From Nitrospira sp. (GTDB lineage: Bacteria > Nitrospirota > Nitrospiria > Nitrospirales > Nitrospiraceae), in NCBI GenBank assembly GCA_031315995.1, contig JALDRG010000003.1, forward strand, positions 1 to 64,000: DNA of 64,000 nucleotides. Reading direction: 5' to 3'. The notes below the pieces were generated by a model. The model made no database searches and was not told the origin of the DNA. It worked only from the letters and a program-made list of their open reading frames with translations. Below are positions 44,512-53,187 of this stretch, piece by piece (position 1 is the stretch's first letter; the number at the start of each line of letters is the position of its first letter). The position numbers were made by a program, and so were the translations under genes.

Positions 44512-46467
44512 GTGGCCTCACTGCAGATTCACATTACCCTTCCTGACGGAACTCGAAAACAAGTACCAGCAGGATGCACGGTCCGCGAGGCCCTCACTCC
44601 GGAGGGCGGACGCCTCGACGGCAAGGTGCTGGCAGCCAAGCTCAACGGCGCGCCGGTGGACTTGTCGCATGCATTGGAACATGACGCGACTCTCGAGCCT
44701 CTGACCTTCGCCTCGGCGGAAGGGCGAGAAGTCTATCGGCACAGCAGCACCCACATCATGGCGCAAGCCGTCAAGGAAATATTTCCCACGGCACAACTCA
44801 CGATCGGTCCGGCACTGGACGATGGGTTTTATTATGATTTCGCCTTCGACCGCCCATTCACACCTGAGGATTTAGAAAAGATCGAGGCGCGCGCCATCGA
44901 GATCACGAAACGTGGCCTGACTGTCACCCGGAGCGAGCTATCCAAGCAGGATGCCATCAAATTTTTCCAGGAACGCGGGGAAGCGTACAAGGTCGAACTG
45001 ATTAATACCTTCGACGACGCGTCCCCTATCTCGCTCTATCGCCAAGGGGAATTTGTCGACCTTTGCCGCGGGCCGCACCTTCCCACGACCGGGTATGTGG
45101 GAGCCTTCAAGCTTCTGTCCACCGGCGGCGCCTATTGGCGCGGCGACGAGCGAAACCCGATGCTGCAGCGGGTCTACGGCACGTCATTCCCGACCAAAAA
45201 AGAACTCGATGCCCATCTCGCGAAATTAGAAGAGATTAAGCGGCGGGACCATCGAAAGCTCGGCAAGGAACTCGACTTGATTACGATTCAGGACGAGATC
45301 GGTCCCGGCTTGGTTCTGTGGCATCCCAAGGGTTCACTGATCCGCCTGCTCATCGAAAACTTCTGGCGGGAACAACATATCAAGGACGGCTACGATCTGG
45401 TGTATTCCCCCCATGTCGCCAGGCTGGACCTGTGGAAAACGAGCGGTCACGTCGATTACTACCGCGAAAACATGTTCGCGTCGATGAAGCTGGAGGGCAG
45501 CGAGTACCAGCTCAAGCCGATGAACTGCCCCTTCCATATCATGATCTACAAATCCCACCTGCGCAGTTATCGGGATTTGCCGATCCGCTACGGAGAGTTG
45601 GGAACCGTCTATCGCTACGAACGAACCGGCGTGCTACACGGTTTGCTGCGTGTCCGCGGATTTACCCAGGATGACGCGCATCTGTTTTGTCGGCCCGATC
45701 AGATCGAAGCCGAAGTCAGTCGCGTGCTGGACTTTACCTTTTTTGTCCTTGGCACCTTCGGATTTACCGAGTTTGAGGTGTATCTCTCGACTCGCCCGGA
45801 AAAGTCCGTCGGCTCCGAGGAGAATTGGACGATCGCGACTAACGCCCTAGAGGCTGCGCTCAAGAGCCGCGGCGTGGCCTACGAAGTAGATCCCGGAGAA
45901 GGGGTGTTCTACGGCCCCAAAATCGATATCAAGATCAAAGACGTACTCGGTCGATCCTGGCAATGTTCAACGGTCCAGGTGGATTTCAACAATCCTGAGC
46001 GGTTCAAGCTGGCCTATACGGGCGACGACGGCAAAGCGCATCAGCCGATCATGATTCATCGGGCACTCATGGGCTCCATCGAGCGCTTCTTCGGCATCTT
46101 GATCGAGCACTATGCCGGCGCCTTCCCGACGTGGCTCGCCCCCGTGCAGGCCGCCGTACTCACGATCACGGACAATCAGCATGAATTTGCAGCGAAGATC
46201 GTCTCGACGCTCAAGAGCCACGGCTTTCGAGTCGAAGCGGACATCCGCAATGAGAAGATCGGATTTAAGATCCGTGAAGCGGAAAAGAATAAGATTCCGT
46301 ATATGCTGGTCGTGGGAGACAAGGAAGTGCAGAGCGGCATGGTGTCGGTTCGCGGCCGAAGCGGGGCGAATCATGGGACTATGCCGATCGAACACTTCCT
46401 GGAACTTCTCCGAACAGACACGAATCACACATTACGTGAAACGGTAACCCACTCACAAACGAGGTGA
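44512..46467 (+). CDS. thrS: Threonyl-tRNA synthetase
   Basis: A 651-residue class II synthetase that charges tRNA-Thr. A TGS domain (residues 1-60), an editing domain with 'HSSTHIMAQAVKEIFP' and 'VDLCRGPHLPTTG' (metal-binding editing site), the catalytic core with 'MNCPFHIMIY' (zinc-site Cys), motif 2 'GTVYRYERTGVLHGLLRVRG', and a C-terminal anticodon-binding domain are all visible. I chose GTG 44512 since AGGA lies nine bases upstream; TTG 44503 is possible. It heads the thrS-infC-rpmI-rplT block. No T-box leader was seen. Confidence 0.96.
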   Translation: MASLQIHITLPDGTRKQVPAGCTVREALTPEGGRLDGKVLAAKLNGAPVDLSHALEHDATLEPLTFASAEGREVYRHSSTHIMAQAVKEIFPTAQLTIGPALDDGFYYDFAFDRPFTPEDLEKIEARAIEITKRGLTVTRSELSKQDAIKFFQERGEAYKVELINTFDDASPISLYRQGEFVDLCRGPHLPTTGYVGAFKLLSTGGAYWRGDERNPMLQRVYGTSFPTKKELDAHLAKLEEIKRRDHRKLGKELDLITIQDEIGPGLVLWHPKGSLIRLLIENFWREQHIKDGYDLVYSPHVARLDLWKTSGHVDYYRENMFASMKLEGSEYQLKPMNCPFHIMIYKSHLRSYRDLPIRYGELGTVYRYERTGVLHGLLRVRGFTQDDAHLFCRPDQIEAEVSRVLDFTFFVLGTFGFTEFEVYLSTRPEKSVGSEENWTIATNALEAALKSRGVAYEVDPGEGVFYGPKIDIKIKDVLGRSWQCSTVQVDFNNPERFKLAYTGDDGKAHQPIMIHRALMGSIERFFGILIEHYAGAFPTWLAPVQAAVLTITDNQHEFAAKIVSTLKSHGFRVEADIRNEKIGFKIREAEKNKIPYMLVVGDKEVQSGMVSVRGRSGANHGTMPIEHFLELLRTDTNHTLRETVTHSQTR

Positions 46468-46470
46468 CCT

Positions 46471-46977
46471 ATCGTCCCTAAATTACGTGTAAACCGGGAA
46501 ATCAGGATTCGGGAAGTTCGAGTCATCGGTCCTGAAGGCGAACAACTAGGAATACTGCCGACCGCAGAGGCCTTCAGTAAGGCACAGGAGGGGGGGTACG
46601 ATCTCGTCGAGGTGGCCCCGACTTCCCAGCCGCCGGTTTGCCGCATCATGGACTATGGGAAATATAAGTTCGAACTCAGCAAGAAAGATCACCAAAGCCG
46701 GCGTCATCAAAAGTCTACCCAGGTCAAAGAGATCAAACTTCGTCCGCGCACCGACAAGCACGATCTCGAGATTAAGATTCGCCAGATCAAGGAATTCCTG
46801 GCCGACGGCAACAAGACTAAGGTGACCCTGACCTATCGTGGACGCGAAATGGCCAATCAGGAAATGGGGCGCACAATGATGGCCAGCGTCATCAAGGAAT
46901 GTACGGAGGCGGGAACCGTGGAGTTTGCACCAAGAATGGAAGGGCGGAGCCTGATCATGATTCTGGCTCCCAAATAG
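46471..46977 (+). CDS. infC: Translation initiation factor IF-3 with an ATC start codon
   Basis: A 168-residue IF-3 that stops the ribosomal subunits joining early and checks the start codon. Full homology runs from 'KLRVNREIRIREVRVIGPEG' through 'PPVCRIMDYGKYKFELSKK' to 'SLIMILAPK'. The open frame before the first ATG (46612) is required for the conserved N-terminal domain. The only fitting start is ATC at 46471, after GAGGTGACCT, a strong ribosome site. E. coli infC starts with AUU, also a rare codon, which allows autoregulation through IF-3's discrimination against non-canonical starts. It starts 3 bases after the thrS stop. Confidence 0.93.
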   Translation: MVPKLRVNREIRIREVRVIGPEGEQLGILPTAEAFSKAQEGGYDLVEVAPTSQPPVCRIMDYGKYKFELSKKDHQSRRHQKSTQVKEIKLRPRTDKHDLEIKIRQIKEFLADGNKTKVTLTYRGREMANQEMGRTMMASVIKECTEAGTVEFAPRMEGRSLIMILAPK

Positions 46978-47010
46978 TGTGCCACGCGCACACAAGGAAG
47001 GAATGAGAGC

Positions 47011-47208
47011 ATGAAAGTGAAAATGAAAACTCACAGCGGCGCCAAGAAACGGTTTCGACGCACGGGAACGGGGAAGCTGGTTCGCCGGAAGGCCGGAGGG
47101 CGGCATTTACTCACCGGAAAACCTCGCGACCGCAAGCGGCGCCTGAAGGGAGCCGTTGAGGTTTCCTCCGCCTCGACCACCGCGCTGAACCGTTTGCTTC
47201 CGCAATAA
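47011..47208 (+). CDS. rpmI: 50S ribosomal protein L35
   Basis: A 65-residue basic ribosomal protein. 'MKVKMKTHSGAKKRFRRTGT' is the family start, and 'RRKAGGRHLLTGKPRDRKRR' contains the conserved 'H-L-L-T-x-K' region. It belongs to the 50S subunit. It lies between infC and rplT as in most bacteria. AGGAAGGAATGAGAGC provides the ribosome site. Confidence 0.96.
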   Translation: MKVKMKTHSGAKKRFRRTGTGKLVRRKAGGRHLLTGKPRDRKRRLKGAVEVSSASTTALNRLLPQ

Positions 47209-47251
47209 TGATGATTGTGCCGTGAACAGGATCTGAAAGGAGTAGTTCCTC

Positions 47252-47617
47252 ATGCCTCGTACAAAAGGTGGTCCAAAAACACGACAGCGGCGAAAAAAGC
47301 GCCTGAAACTGGCGAAAGGCCAGTACGGAGCCAAGAGCCGGCTGTTTCGAACAGCAACGGAATCAGTCGATAAAGGGCAGGCTTATGCCTACGTCGGACG
47401 AAAGCATCGCAAGCGCGACTTCCGCCAGCTCTGGATCGCACGCATCAGCGCCGCGACCCGCCTGCATGGCATCGCCTATAGCCGCTTCATGAATGCGCTG
47501 AAGAAAGCGAATATCTTGTTAGATCGAAAAGTGCTGTCAGATATGGCAATCCGGGATATGGCGGGATTTGAAAAACTCGTCGGGGTTGCGAAACAACAGC
47601 TCACGACTGCGAGCTAA
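47252..47617 (+). CDS. rplT: 50S ribosomal protein L20
   Basis: A 121-residue ribosomal protein that binds 23S rRNA early in 50S assembly and is known in E. coli to repress its own operon. 'MPRTKGGPKTRQRRKKRLKL' begins it, 'GQAYAYVGRKHRKRDFRQLW' is the conserved helical rRNA-binding part, and 'AIRDMAGFEKLVGVAKQQL' ends it. In many bacteria pheS follows; here the convergent pheT follows instead. Confidence 0.96.
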   Translation: MPRTKGGPKTRQRRKKRLKLAKGQYGAKSRLFRTATESVDKGQAYAYVGRKHRKRDFRQLWIARISAATRLHGIAYSRFMNALKKANILLDRKVLSDMAIRDMAGFEKLVGVAKQQLTTAS

Positions 47618-47619
47618 GG

Positions 47620-47672
47620 TTCCCGCATACGCACACTGTCTGTGGCGGGAAAATCCTGAACGAACGGATTTT
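47620..47672. terminator. Two hairpins between rplT and pheT
   Basis: TTCCCGC (47620-47626) pairs with GCGGGAA (47645-47651), and a second 7-bp stem AAAATCC (47650-47656) / GGATTTT (47666-47672) ends in T residues on the plus strand and starts with A residues, giving T residues on the minus strand. This gap between convergent operons probably contains a bidirectional terminator. The two stems overlap by two bases, so both cannot fully form together. Confidence 0.65.
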
Positions 47673-47676
47673 CTCG

Positions 47677-49395
47677 TCACACCTCACCCAACAACCGGTC
47701 GATCTCCAACTCCAGCGCGACGGCAGGCACTCCAATTTGCCAGTGCTCCAGCACCTCGGGATGCAACTCTCCCAGCAACCCAATGGCCTGACCGTTCGAC
47801 ACAATCGTCCCGGCTCGACCGTCAAGAAATGAGGGATGAGCCACCGGCTCCAACGTGAAGGGACGATCCAGGTAATACAGCAGCAGATCCAGACAGGAAT
47901 GAATTTCAGAGAAGTGGGCTCCGGCATGGGCAATCACGGCACCCAGCATCGTTACGGTCCGAGAGCCGACATCGGCACTCCTATCAGGAACAGCCACTTC
48001 CCCGACCTCGAATATGCGGTGCGGATAGAACGCTCGGCTTGAATTCGTTTCCACCTGCAGCAGCGACGGCGTGATCCACTGACGCAGGCAGGAGTAGTTG
48101 AGGGACATCACATTGTCCACCTCCACAACCTTCGCCCACTCCGTACCCTCCAGCCGCATTTTCCCGCAAAAGTCCTGCTGGGATCCCATGATATTGGAAA
48201 TGATCTCCTGGAATTCCAAGCCCACCATGAGGTGACGGACTCGATCGGCCATCTGCTCTAACCGCGACAAACCGCCTACCGTAAACTGCGAGGGCATGAC
48301 GGGTGCAAACCGTGCATATCCCTGGCTGATGGCCACATCCTCCACCACGTCGACGGTGTGAAGCAGATCGTTCCGATACGGCGGTAGCTGCACGGCCACC
48401 TTCCGCCCCGCCGACTTGACCATATAACCGTAGGACTTCAGCGCCGCAGAAACTTCCTTGGCACCGAGGGCCTCCCCTAATGCCGATTCAATGGCATCGA
48501 GCGGAATCGTTCGTGGCGCCCCGAAATCGATCGGCGTACTCCAGCGACGCCCAAAAGTGGTTTTCACCGGCGATTGAATCTCCACCGGAGAAATCACGGC
48601 ACCGCGATCCGCAAGATTGGCCGCAAAAATATTCAGGGTGAGCGCGACCATCCATAGATCGATCCCTGTCACTTCGACGAACAATTCATGATCCCCGACC
48701 TGGACCTCACCGATTTCCCGACTATTGATGATCGGAGGAAAGGACAGCACCTGTCCCTTCGCATCCCGCAACACAGGGAGCTGGTCATGGCCGCTGACAA
48801 TGTTGCCGTACTCCACGCCTTTAGGATGGACCATGAGGATCTCCCGGAGCGTCATCATTGTCTCCATGCCGAGCGGCGTGAACCGCACGTCATCCGGCTT
48901 GACCAGATCGTACGACACCGGAAACACGATAGGGGCCAACCGATACAAGCCGATCGAGACCGAGCGCCGCTTACGCCCGAAAATGTCGGCTAACTTTTCC
49001 TGTGTCTGAATGAGCTGTGTCAGTCCTGACGCCGTCACCCGATATCCCACCGCCGTACAAGCGGCCACATACGGACGAATCTTGTCGAGACCCGGCGCCA
49101 CGACCAGCTTCCCGGCAACGCGCTGCTGCTTCGTGAAGAAGGGATAGGCACTCGCCTTGCCTTGCCGCTTGATCCGAATCTGTCGCGCAATCCCCTCGCA
49201 GCACCACAAATCCGGACGATTGCTGTCCTGCAACTCGATGCGCAACTCGCCTGTGTCCGAATTGTGGCCCTTCAACTCCCCCTTCACCAACATCAACCAT
49301 TGCTCGAGTTGATCGAGCGGGATACGCGACGGCTCCTCGCCCGGTCCGGCGATCAAGGCTTCGAGATCATCTCGTTGAAGGGAAATAGTGGGCAT
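47677..49395 (-). CDS. pheT: Phenylalanyl-tRNA synthetase beta subunit, archaeal/eukaryal type
   Basis: A 572-residue beta chain of PheRS, which with PheS charges tRNA-Phe. Bacterial PheT is usually about 790-800 residues, with an N-terminal EMAP-like tRNA-binding domain and a C-terminal FDX-ACB anticodon-binding domain. Both are missing here, and the start 'MPTISLQRDDLEALI' goes straight into the archaeal/eukaryal-type B1 region. The B3/B4 editing region ('RPYVAACTAVGY', 'HPKGVEYGNIVSGHDQLPVL') and B5 ('RRWSTPIDFGAP...') are visible. It lies 12 bases after pheS and converges on rplT. It almost certainly came by lateral transfer. Confidence 0.95.
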   Translation of the reverse strand: MPTISLQRDDLEALIAGPGEEPSRIPLDQLEQWLMLVKGELKGHNSDTGELRIELQDSNRPDLWCCEGIARQIRIKRQGKASAYPFFTKQQRVAGKLVVAPGLDKIRPYVAACTAVGYRVTASGLTQLIQTQEKLADIFGRKRRSVSIGLYRLAPIVFPVSYDLVKPDDVRFTPLGMETMMTLREILMVHPKGVEYGNIVSGHDQLPVLRDAKGQVLSFPPIINSREIGEVQVGDHELFVEVTGIDLWMVALTLNIFAANLADRGAVISPVEIQSPVKTTFGRRWSTPIDFGAPRTIPLDAIESALGEALGAKEVSAALKSYGYMVKSAGRKVAVQLPPYRNDLLHTVDVVEDVAISQGYARFAPVMPSQFTVGGLSRLEQMADRVRHLMVGLEFQEIISNIMGSQQDFCGKMRLEGTEWAKVVEVDNVMSLNYSCLRQWITPSLLQVETNSSRAFYPHRIFEVGEVAVPDRSADVGSRTVTMLGAVIAHAGAHFSEIHSCLDLLLYYLDRPFTLEPVAHPSFLDGRAGTIVSNGQAIGLLGELHPEVLEHWQIGVPAVALELEIDRLLGEV

Positions 49396-49407
49396 GGTGT
49401 CGTCGTC

Positions 49408-50952
49408 CTAAAAGTTTCCCCGCATGGTGCGAATGAATTCGAGATCCGTCGAGAATAAATCGCGAATGTCGTGAATCCCCAATGCCACCATCGCCATGCG
49501 ATCGAGCCCAAGCCCCCAGGCAATGACCGGTACGGAGACACCGAGCGGTGTCGTCACTTCAGGCCGGAACAATCCGGCACCGCCCAATTCCATCCACCCC
49601 AGCTTCGGATGGCGCACATGCATTTCGACCGACGGCTCGGTGAACGGGAAATAGGCCGGAAGAAATTTCACTTCCTTGGCTTGCGCCACTTCCCGTGCAA
49701 ACAGATTGAGCAATCCGAGCAGGGTCCGGAAATTGATATCCGAACCTGCGACGATCCCTTCCACCTGGAAAAAATCGGTGGCATGGGTGGCATCTACCTG
49801 GTCATACCGAAAGCATCGGGCGATCGAGAAATATTTCCCCGGCACGGAGGCGCCGGCCGCCAACGTCCGCGCCGACACGGCGGTCCCTTGACTCCGCAAC
49901 ACCAGGCGTTTCGCGCGCTCGGCATCAAAGGTATATCCCCAACCAGTCGATCCGGCTCCTGTCCCCTGTTCATGCACCTGCATTACTTGCGTCAGATACG
50001 GCTCGGCGATCGCGGGAGCGTGGGTCGGATCTTTCACAAAATAGACATCGTGGATGTCACGAGCGGGATGAAACTGCGGCATGAACAGGGCGTCCATATT
50101 CCAGAACTCTGTTTCGACGAGGGTCCCCCGCATTTCTTGAAATCCCATGCTGACCAGCTTGAGCTTCACCAGATCCAGAAACTCTCGATAGGGATGGCGT
50201 TTCCCCGCCGCAATTCTCGGGGCCCGCAAACTGATCGTATATTTCCGAAACCGTTTCGTCCGCCATGCGCCTTCTTTCAGCAGCTCCGGCGTCAATTGCG
50301 AGACTTCCTCTGGGACCCCGTCGCATGAAAGCTGCTGCGCCACCTCCTGTCCGTCAGGAGTCAGCAGAAATGAGCGAGTCACCCGCTCATCAATCCGAAA
50401 CGGCTCGCGCGCATTTCCGCGCTTCACCGCATGTTGTTGCAGCACATTCCGAAGTGGCTCGGGAAAGGCCTGCTGCTCCCGTGGGCCGCTGCGCAACTCC
50501 TGCAACAACGCGCGCATGGCCTCGGCCGTCGCACTATTGCGACCGGTGCTTTCAATGCATCCGCCTTGAACGATTAAAATCGCGCCCTCTTTCTTGAGAG
50601 TCCCGACGGCCTTGCTCACATCAGACGGTTCGAGAGCTTCCTTGGCCTGAATGTCCTGGATCGTGAGCCGTTTCCCGGTCTGTCCGGCATCCCGCGCCGC
50701 CGATAGGACACGCTCGATCGGAGAGTACTTCTCAAAAAAGACTTCTCCGATCGTGGTCAGCGAGGCGATGTGCGCGACGGTTTCCGCATGAACGGCGATC
50801 AGCGACTTGGCCAACAGCCATTCAACGGCCATGCTCAACTGCGAGGGCTCCAAACCCGTGGATTCCGCAAGGTGATCGAGCGTCGGAGGCGAGTCAGGCT
50901 GCCGGGTCAATGCCAGCAGCACTTTGCTTTCAAGGGGATGAAGATTATCCAT
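49408..50952 (-). CDS. pheS: Phenylalanyl-tRNA synthetase alpha subunit, archaeal/eukaryal type
   Basis: A 514-residue alpha chain containing the class II catalytic core. Bacterial PheS is about 330-350 residues with an N-terminal coiled coil. This one has three winged-helix-like segments in residues 1-210 ('TLDHLAESTGLEPSQLSMAV', 'LTIQDIQAKEALEPSDVSKA'), the DNA-binding-fold domains seen in archaeal and eukaryotic PheS. The core begins near 'HPYREFLDLVKLKLVSMGFQ'; motif 2 includes 'YFSIARCFRYDQVDATHATD' and motif 3 is 'IAWGLGLDRMAMV'. I chose ATG 50952; a TTG at 50958 is possible. It starts 28 bases after rpe. Confidence 0.95.
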   Translation of the reverse strand: MDNLHPLESKVLLALTRQPDSPPTLDHLAESTGLEPSQLSMAVEWLLAKSLIAVHAETVAHIASLTTIGEVFFEKYSPIERVLSAARDAGQTGKRLTIQDIQAKEALEPSDVSKAVGTLKKEGAILIVQGGCIESTGRNSATAEAMRALLQELRSGPREQQAFPEPLRNVLQQHAVKRGNAREPFRIDERVTRSFLLTPDGQEVAQQLSCDGVPEEVSQLTPELLKEGAWRTKRFRKYTISLRAPRIAAGKRHPYREFLDLVKLKLVSMGFQEMRGTLVETEFWNMDALFMPQFHPARDIHDVYFVKDPTHAPAIAEPYLTQVMQVHEQGTGAGSTGWGYTFDAERAKRLVLRSQGTAVSARTLAAGASVPGKYFSIARCFRYDQVDATHATDFFQVEGIVAGSDINFRTLLGLLNLFAREVAQAKEVKFLPAYFPFTEPSVEMHVRHPKLGWMELGGAGLFRPEVTTPLGVSVPVIAWGLGLDRMAMVALGIHDIRDLFSTDLEFIRTMRGNF

Positions 50953-50979
50953 GAACAAGGGTGCGGTCTGACGCCTCTT

Positions 50980-51687
50980 CTATCGCTGTGCAGCCGCAAT
51001 TCTGCTGATGCGGGCGGCAGGCTGATGCCCGGCTCTCAACGCCGTAATAGCCGCCGCATAGTCATGGCTTGAAAATACGGCCGATCCTGCGACGAGTACC
51101 TCGGCGCCAGCCGCGAGAATCTCCTTCACATTGTCCGGCTTCACACCCCCATCCACTTCCAGGAGCGCTCGGCTCTGCGTACGATCGATCAAGGTCCGGA
51201 CCTCAGCAATCTTCTGTAACGACGAAGGAATAAACTGTTGCCCGCCGAATCCAGGGTTCACGGACATGACGAGAATGAGATCCGCGTCCCGAACGATTTC
51301 CGACAGGGTACCGACCGGCGTAGCAGGGTTCAACGTCACCCCCGCCTTCACGCCCCGCTCTTTGATCGACTGAACGGTCCGATGCAGGTGCGGACAGGTC
51401 TCCACATGCACGGTGAGAGAATCGGCGCCCGCCTCGGCGAATTCTTGGATGAAGGCATCCGGATTCGTCATCATCAGATGCACATCCAACGGCAAGGTGG
51501 TGACTTTTCGCAAGGCTTCGACGATCGGAGGCCCCACGGTCAAATTCGGCACAAAGTGGCCGTCCATCACATCGATGTGCAACCAGTCAGCTCCTGCTTC
51601 CTCAACCCGCGCCACCTCATCCGCCAGGCGGGCAAAGTCAGCCGACAGAATGGAGGGCGCGATACGAATGGTCCGGCCGGTGGTCAT
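50980..51687 (-). CDS. rpe: Ribulose-phosphate 3-epimerase
   Basis: A 235-residue TIM-barrel enzyme interconverting ribulose-5-phosphate and xylulose-5-phosphate in the pentose phosphate pathway and Calvin cycle. Motifs are 'APSILSADFARLADEV', 'LHIDVMDGHFVPNLTVGP' (metal ligands and catalytic Asp), 'DVHLMMTNPDAFI', 'MSVNPGFGGQQFIP' and 'LLEVDGGVKPDN' (second catalytic Asp). The ATG at 51687 follows GCGGAGGAC and overlaps the rsmB stop as ATGA. It sits between translation genes with no obvious functional link. Confidence 0.96.
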   Translation of the reverse strand: MTTGRTIRIAPSILSADFARLADEVARVEEAGADWLHIDVMDGHFVPNLTVGPPIVEALRKVTTLPLDVHLMMTNPDAFIQEFAEAGADSLTVHVETCPHLHRTVQSIKERGVKAGVTLNPATPVGTLSEIVRDADLILVMSVNPGFGGQQFIPSSLQKIAEVRTLIDRTQSRALLEVDGGVKPDNVKEILAAGAEVLVAGSAVFSSHDYAAAITALRAGHQPAARISRIAAAQR

Positions 51688-53126
51688 TCTGTCCTCCGCA
51701 GGCGGGCGGCAAAGAAGCAATCCATGTTGTTCATATTGGTCATCGTAGAAAGGTCCCCTCGGGGGGTCACGAATGGGACACCGGCTGGGGGTAACCAGGG
51801 CGCGATCGACTCACGCAGAAAGCCACGATGTGACTGACAAAACTCATCAATGATTGATTCGGTTTCTTCCGGCTCAATCGAGCAGGTACTATAGACCAAC
51901 ACCCCACCAGGCCGCAAGAGACGGCTCGTCGCGGTCAGCAATTCCATCTGCACCTGCCGGTGCTGCACGATCGACTCCGGCGCTTTATACCACTTGCCTT
52001 CCGGATGACGCCGCAACACGCCGAGGCCGCTGCAGGGGGCATCCAAAAGAATACGGTCGAACGGTCGAGACAGCGCCGGATAGGGCACAGCAGCGCTCAC
52101 GCCCTGTCCTCCAGACACCGGCACTGAACCGATCAGCGCGCGCACGTCACCAGCCAGCGTCGTCAGTACATCCACTCCGAGACGGCGACAATTGGCCATC
52201 ACAAGATCAAGCCGAGCTGAGGTCCGGTCCACCGCGACGATCTCTCCTCGATTCTCCATGAGGGCCGCCAAATGCGTGGCCTTCCCTCCCGGCGCGGCAC
52301 AGGCATCCAACACCCGTTGACCTGGCCGGACATCCAGCAGCAACGGAACAAGTTGCCCGGCCTCATCCTCCACGTAAAACCGTCCCTCGGCGAATCCCGG
52401 CAGGTCTGCGACGGAGCCGGGGCGGGCCAATTGAATGCCGACCTCGCTGACTAACGTCGGGCCGGCGTCCACCTGCGCCTCCGCCAAGTCGGCCAGCAGC
52501 GTCGCGCGCGATGTTCGCAGCGTATTCACCCGTAGCGTGAGCGGCGGCACCTCTACTGACGCTCGGCAGAGGGCCTCGGCGCGCTCGTCGCCCCAGGTAC
52601 GACACCAGCGCTCCACGAGCCAGGTCGGACAGGAATAGCGCACGGCAAAGGCCTCGACAGGATTGTTGGCGGCATCGGGCCAGGCCGGTTCGGAGGATCT
52701 GAGGAGGGCCCTGAGCACCGCATTCACGAACCCGCTCCAATCCCGTCCCAGACGCCGACTCTGCTGCTTGATCATCCGCACAGACTCGTTCACGGCCGCG
52801 GAATCGGGCACCCTGTCTAAGTACAGGACTTGGTAAGCGCCGAGACGCAAACTGGTCTGGACCAGGATGGGAAGTTTCGCGATCCGCCGATCCGACAGCA
52901 AGCCCAATCGCCAGTCGAGAGTCGCACGATACCGCAAGACCCCGCGCACGAGTTCCACCATGAAGGCCCGATCTCGCAAATCCAAGGCGTCACGGGAAGA
53001 CACCTGATTGAAGAGGTCATCCCCCAGCAGACCCGCCTTGTCGATCGCCAGCAACGCCTTCACGGCCGCGCGACGCCCTGGAGAAGCAGTCCCGACAGCA
53101 TGTGATGGCTGCTGATCAGACGCCAT
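51684..53126 (-). CDS. rsmB: 16S rRNA (cytosine-967-C5)-methyltransferase
   Basis: A 480-residue enzyme making m5C967 in 16S rRNA. Residues 15-160 are the NusB-like N-terminal domain ('LGAYQVLYLDRVPDSAAVNE'). The methyltransferase domain shows 'VLDACAAPGGKATHLAALM' (SAM motif I), 'LLDAPCSGLGVLRRHPE' (first Cys region) and 'LVYSTCSIEPEE' (catalytic Cys motif VI). The length is a little above E. coli RsmB. It overlaps rpe by four bases and follows fmt by 61 bases, the same fmt-rsmB order found in E. coli. Confidence 0.96.
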   Translation of the reverse strand: MASDQQPSHAVGTASPGRRAAVKALLAIDKAGLLGDDLFNQVSSRDALDLRDRAFMVELVRGVLRYRATLDWRLGLLSDRRIAKLPILVQTSLRLGAYQVLYLDRVPDSAAVNESVRMIKQQSRRLGRDWSGFVNAVLRALLRSSEPAWPDAANNPVEAFAVRYSCPTWLVERWCRTWGDERAEALCRASVEVPPLTLRVNTLRTSRATLLADLAEAQVDAGPTLVSEVGIQLARPGSVADLPGFAEGRFYVEDEAGQLVPLLLDVRPGQRVLDACAAPGGKATHLAALMENRGEIVAVDRTSARLDLVMANCRRLGVDVLTTLAGDVRALIGSVPVSGGQGVSAAVPYPALSRPFDRILLDAPCSGLGVLRRHPEGKWYKAPESIVQHRQVQMELLTATSRLLRPGGVLVYSTCSIEPEETESIIDEFCQSHRGFLRESIAPWLPPAGVPFVTPRGDLSTMTNMNNMDCFFAARLRRTE

Positions 53127-53187
53127 GTTCGAAAAAAATAGTCATGGAGAGAGAGTCGTCCAGAGGAGGCGCGTGCCGGGCTCGCAA

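Noticed and set aside
46612-46977. infC starting at the first ATG
   Set aside because: This would remove 47 conserved residues of the IF-3 N-terminal domain; ATC at 46471 with GAGGTG fits better.
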